A DNA stretch of 6,443 nt, from positions 14,327 to 20,769 of the forward strand of contig JAOZLQ010000019.1 in assembly GCA_029934755.1 (NCBI GenBank), in the 5' to 3' direction. This DNA is from Desulfuromusa sp. GTDB taxonomy: Bacteria; Desulfobacterota; Desulfuromonadia; Desulfuromonadales; Geopsychrobacteraceae. Below, in pieces: positions 6,171-6,443 of the stretch (positions are counted from its first letter, which is position 1; each line of letters opens with the position of its first letter). The notes under the pieces were generated by a model. It was given only the letters and a program-made list of their open reading frames with translations. It searched no databases and was not told the DNA's origin. Made by a program: the position numbers and the translations under genes.

Positions 6171-6443
6171 TTATTGATTCGGGAATAACTTTTGACGGAT
6201 GGTGGGAAGGTATGCCTGAATGGGGTCAAACAGGTGTCTTTGATCACCCGCTAAAATGATCAGCAAGACACCAAATTTCACAGGGGTAAAGACTGGTATC
6301 CCTTCCCCTACATCAAGTATTACAAATTGAAATCGGTGCTAAATATTGTGGAAATCTGAATGATCACTGAAAACCTTGATAAGGGCATGAAACAACTCCA
6401 TAGCCGACCGGAGCACCTGAAGAATCTTCACGGATGATCGTCA
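6171..6443 (-). pseudogene. Eroded coding remnant, possibly PTS EIIA-like domain
   Basis: No intact gene is seen here, but two minus-strand stretches look protein-like in different frames. One (6441-6364) reads TIIREDSSGAPVGYGVV then SCPYQGFQ before a TGA. The other (6338-6171, 55 residues, no start codon) contains GEGIPVFTPVKFGVLLIILA, DQRHLFDPIQAYL, then PTIRQKLFPNQ and a TAA. In order and spacing they recall EIIA proteins such as PtsN: RE..SSTGIGNGIAIPH, then a segment with PVxxxFxLLxP.DQ..H. Joining them needs a frameshift and loss of a stop, and the phosphorylated histidine position would be a tyrosine. This is an uncertain reading by eye. The remnant ends seven bases before the sulfurtransferase ATG, in the same frame. 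Confidence 0.25.

Noticed and set aside
6241..6367. Repeated TGATCAC and TGATCA motifs as a repeat or binding array
   Set aside because: They are short six- to seven-base palindromic matches without regular spacing, expected by chance in this composition.

Overview
The window looks like ordinary chromosome from a Gram-negative bacterium. It carries a Tol-Pal type envelope motor, a class A penicillin-binding protein, and a GTP cyclohydrolase of the FolE2 type beside queC. The protein sequences and the moderate base composition suggest a delta-proteobacterium of the Desulfuromonadales type, but that is an impression from remembered families, not a search result.

Layout. From the left edge to about 1400, three minus-strand genes form a tight operon read right to left: tolQ, tolR and the N-terminal third or so of a TolA/TonB-type energy transducer that runs off the window. 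A good sigma70-type promoter lies just upstream (1475-1503), and its -10 sits inside a palindrome resembling a Fur box. Positions 1504-1642 are non-coding and contain three closely packed DnaA-box-like 9-mers (1611-1640), one an exact TTATCCACA. Positions 1643-3110 hold queC then folE2, both minus strand and overlapping by 8 bases. FolE2 makes dihydroneopterin triphosphate, and QueC performs the last step to preQ0, so the pair supplies queuosine precursor, and FolE2 may also feed folate synthesis. A six-codon reading frame with its own Shine-Dalgarno ends on the queC start codon. The 3111-3367 gap is a divergent control region with back-to-back promoter candidates for queC (minus) and for the PBP1A gene (plus). 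Positions 3368-5770 encode a complete bifunctional PBP1A with all transglycosylase and transpeptidase motifs.

The right end (5771-6443) has no intact gene. It holds a broken rhodanese-type sulfurtransferase (minus strand, in-frame stop plus missing middle, active-site loop still readable). Beyond it is a more eroded stretch, possibly a remnant of a PTS EIIA-like domain, so this part appears to be a decaying locus.

No CRISPR array, tRNA, rRNA or insertion sequence was seen. No clearly new multigene system is evident; the most unusual items are the DnaA-box cluster, the queC leader frame and the decayed sulfurtransferase locus.
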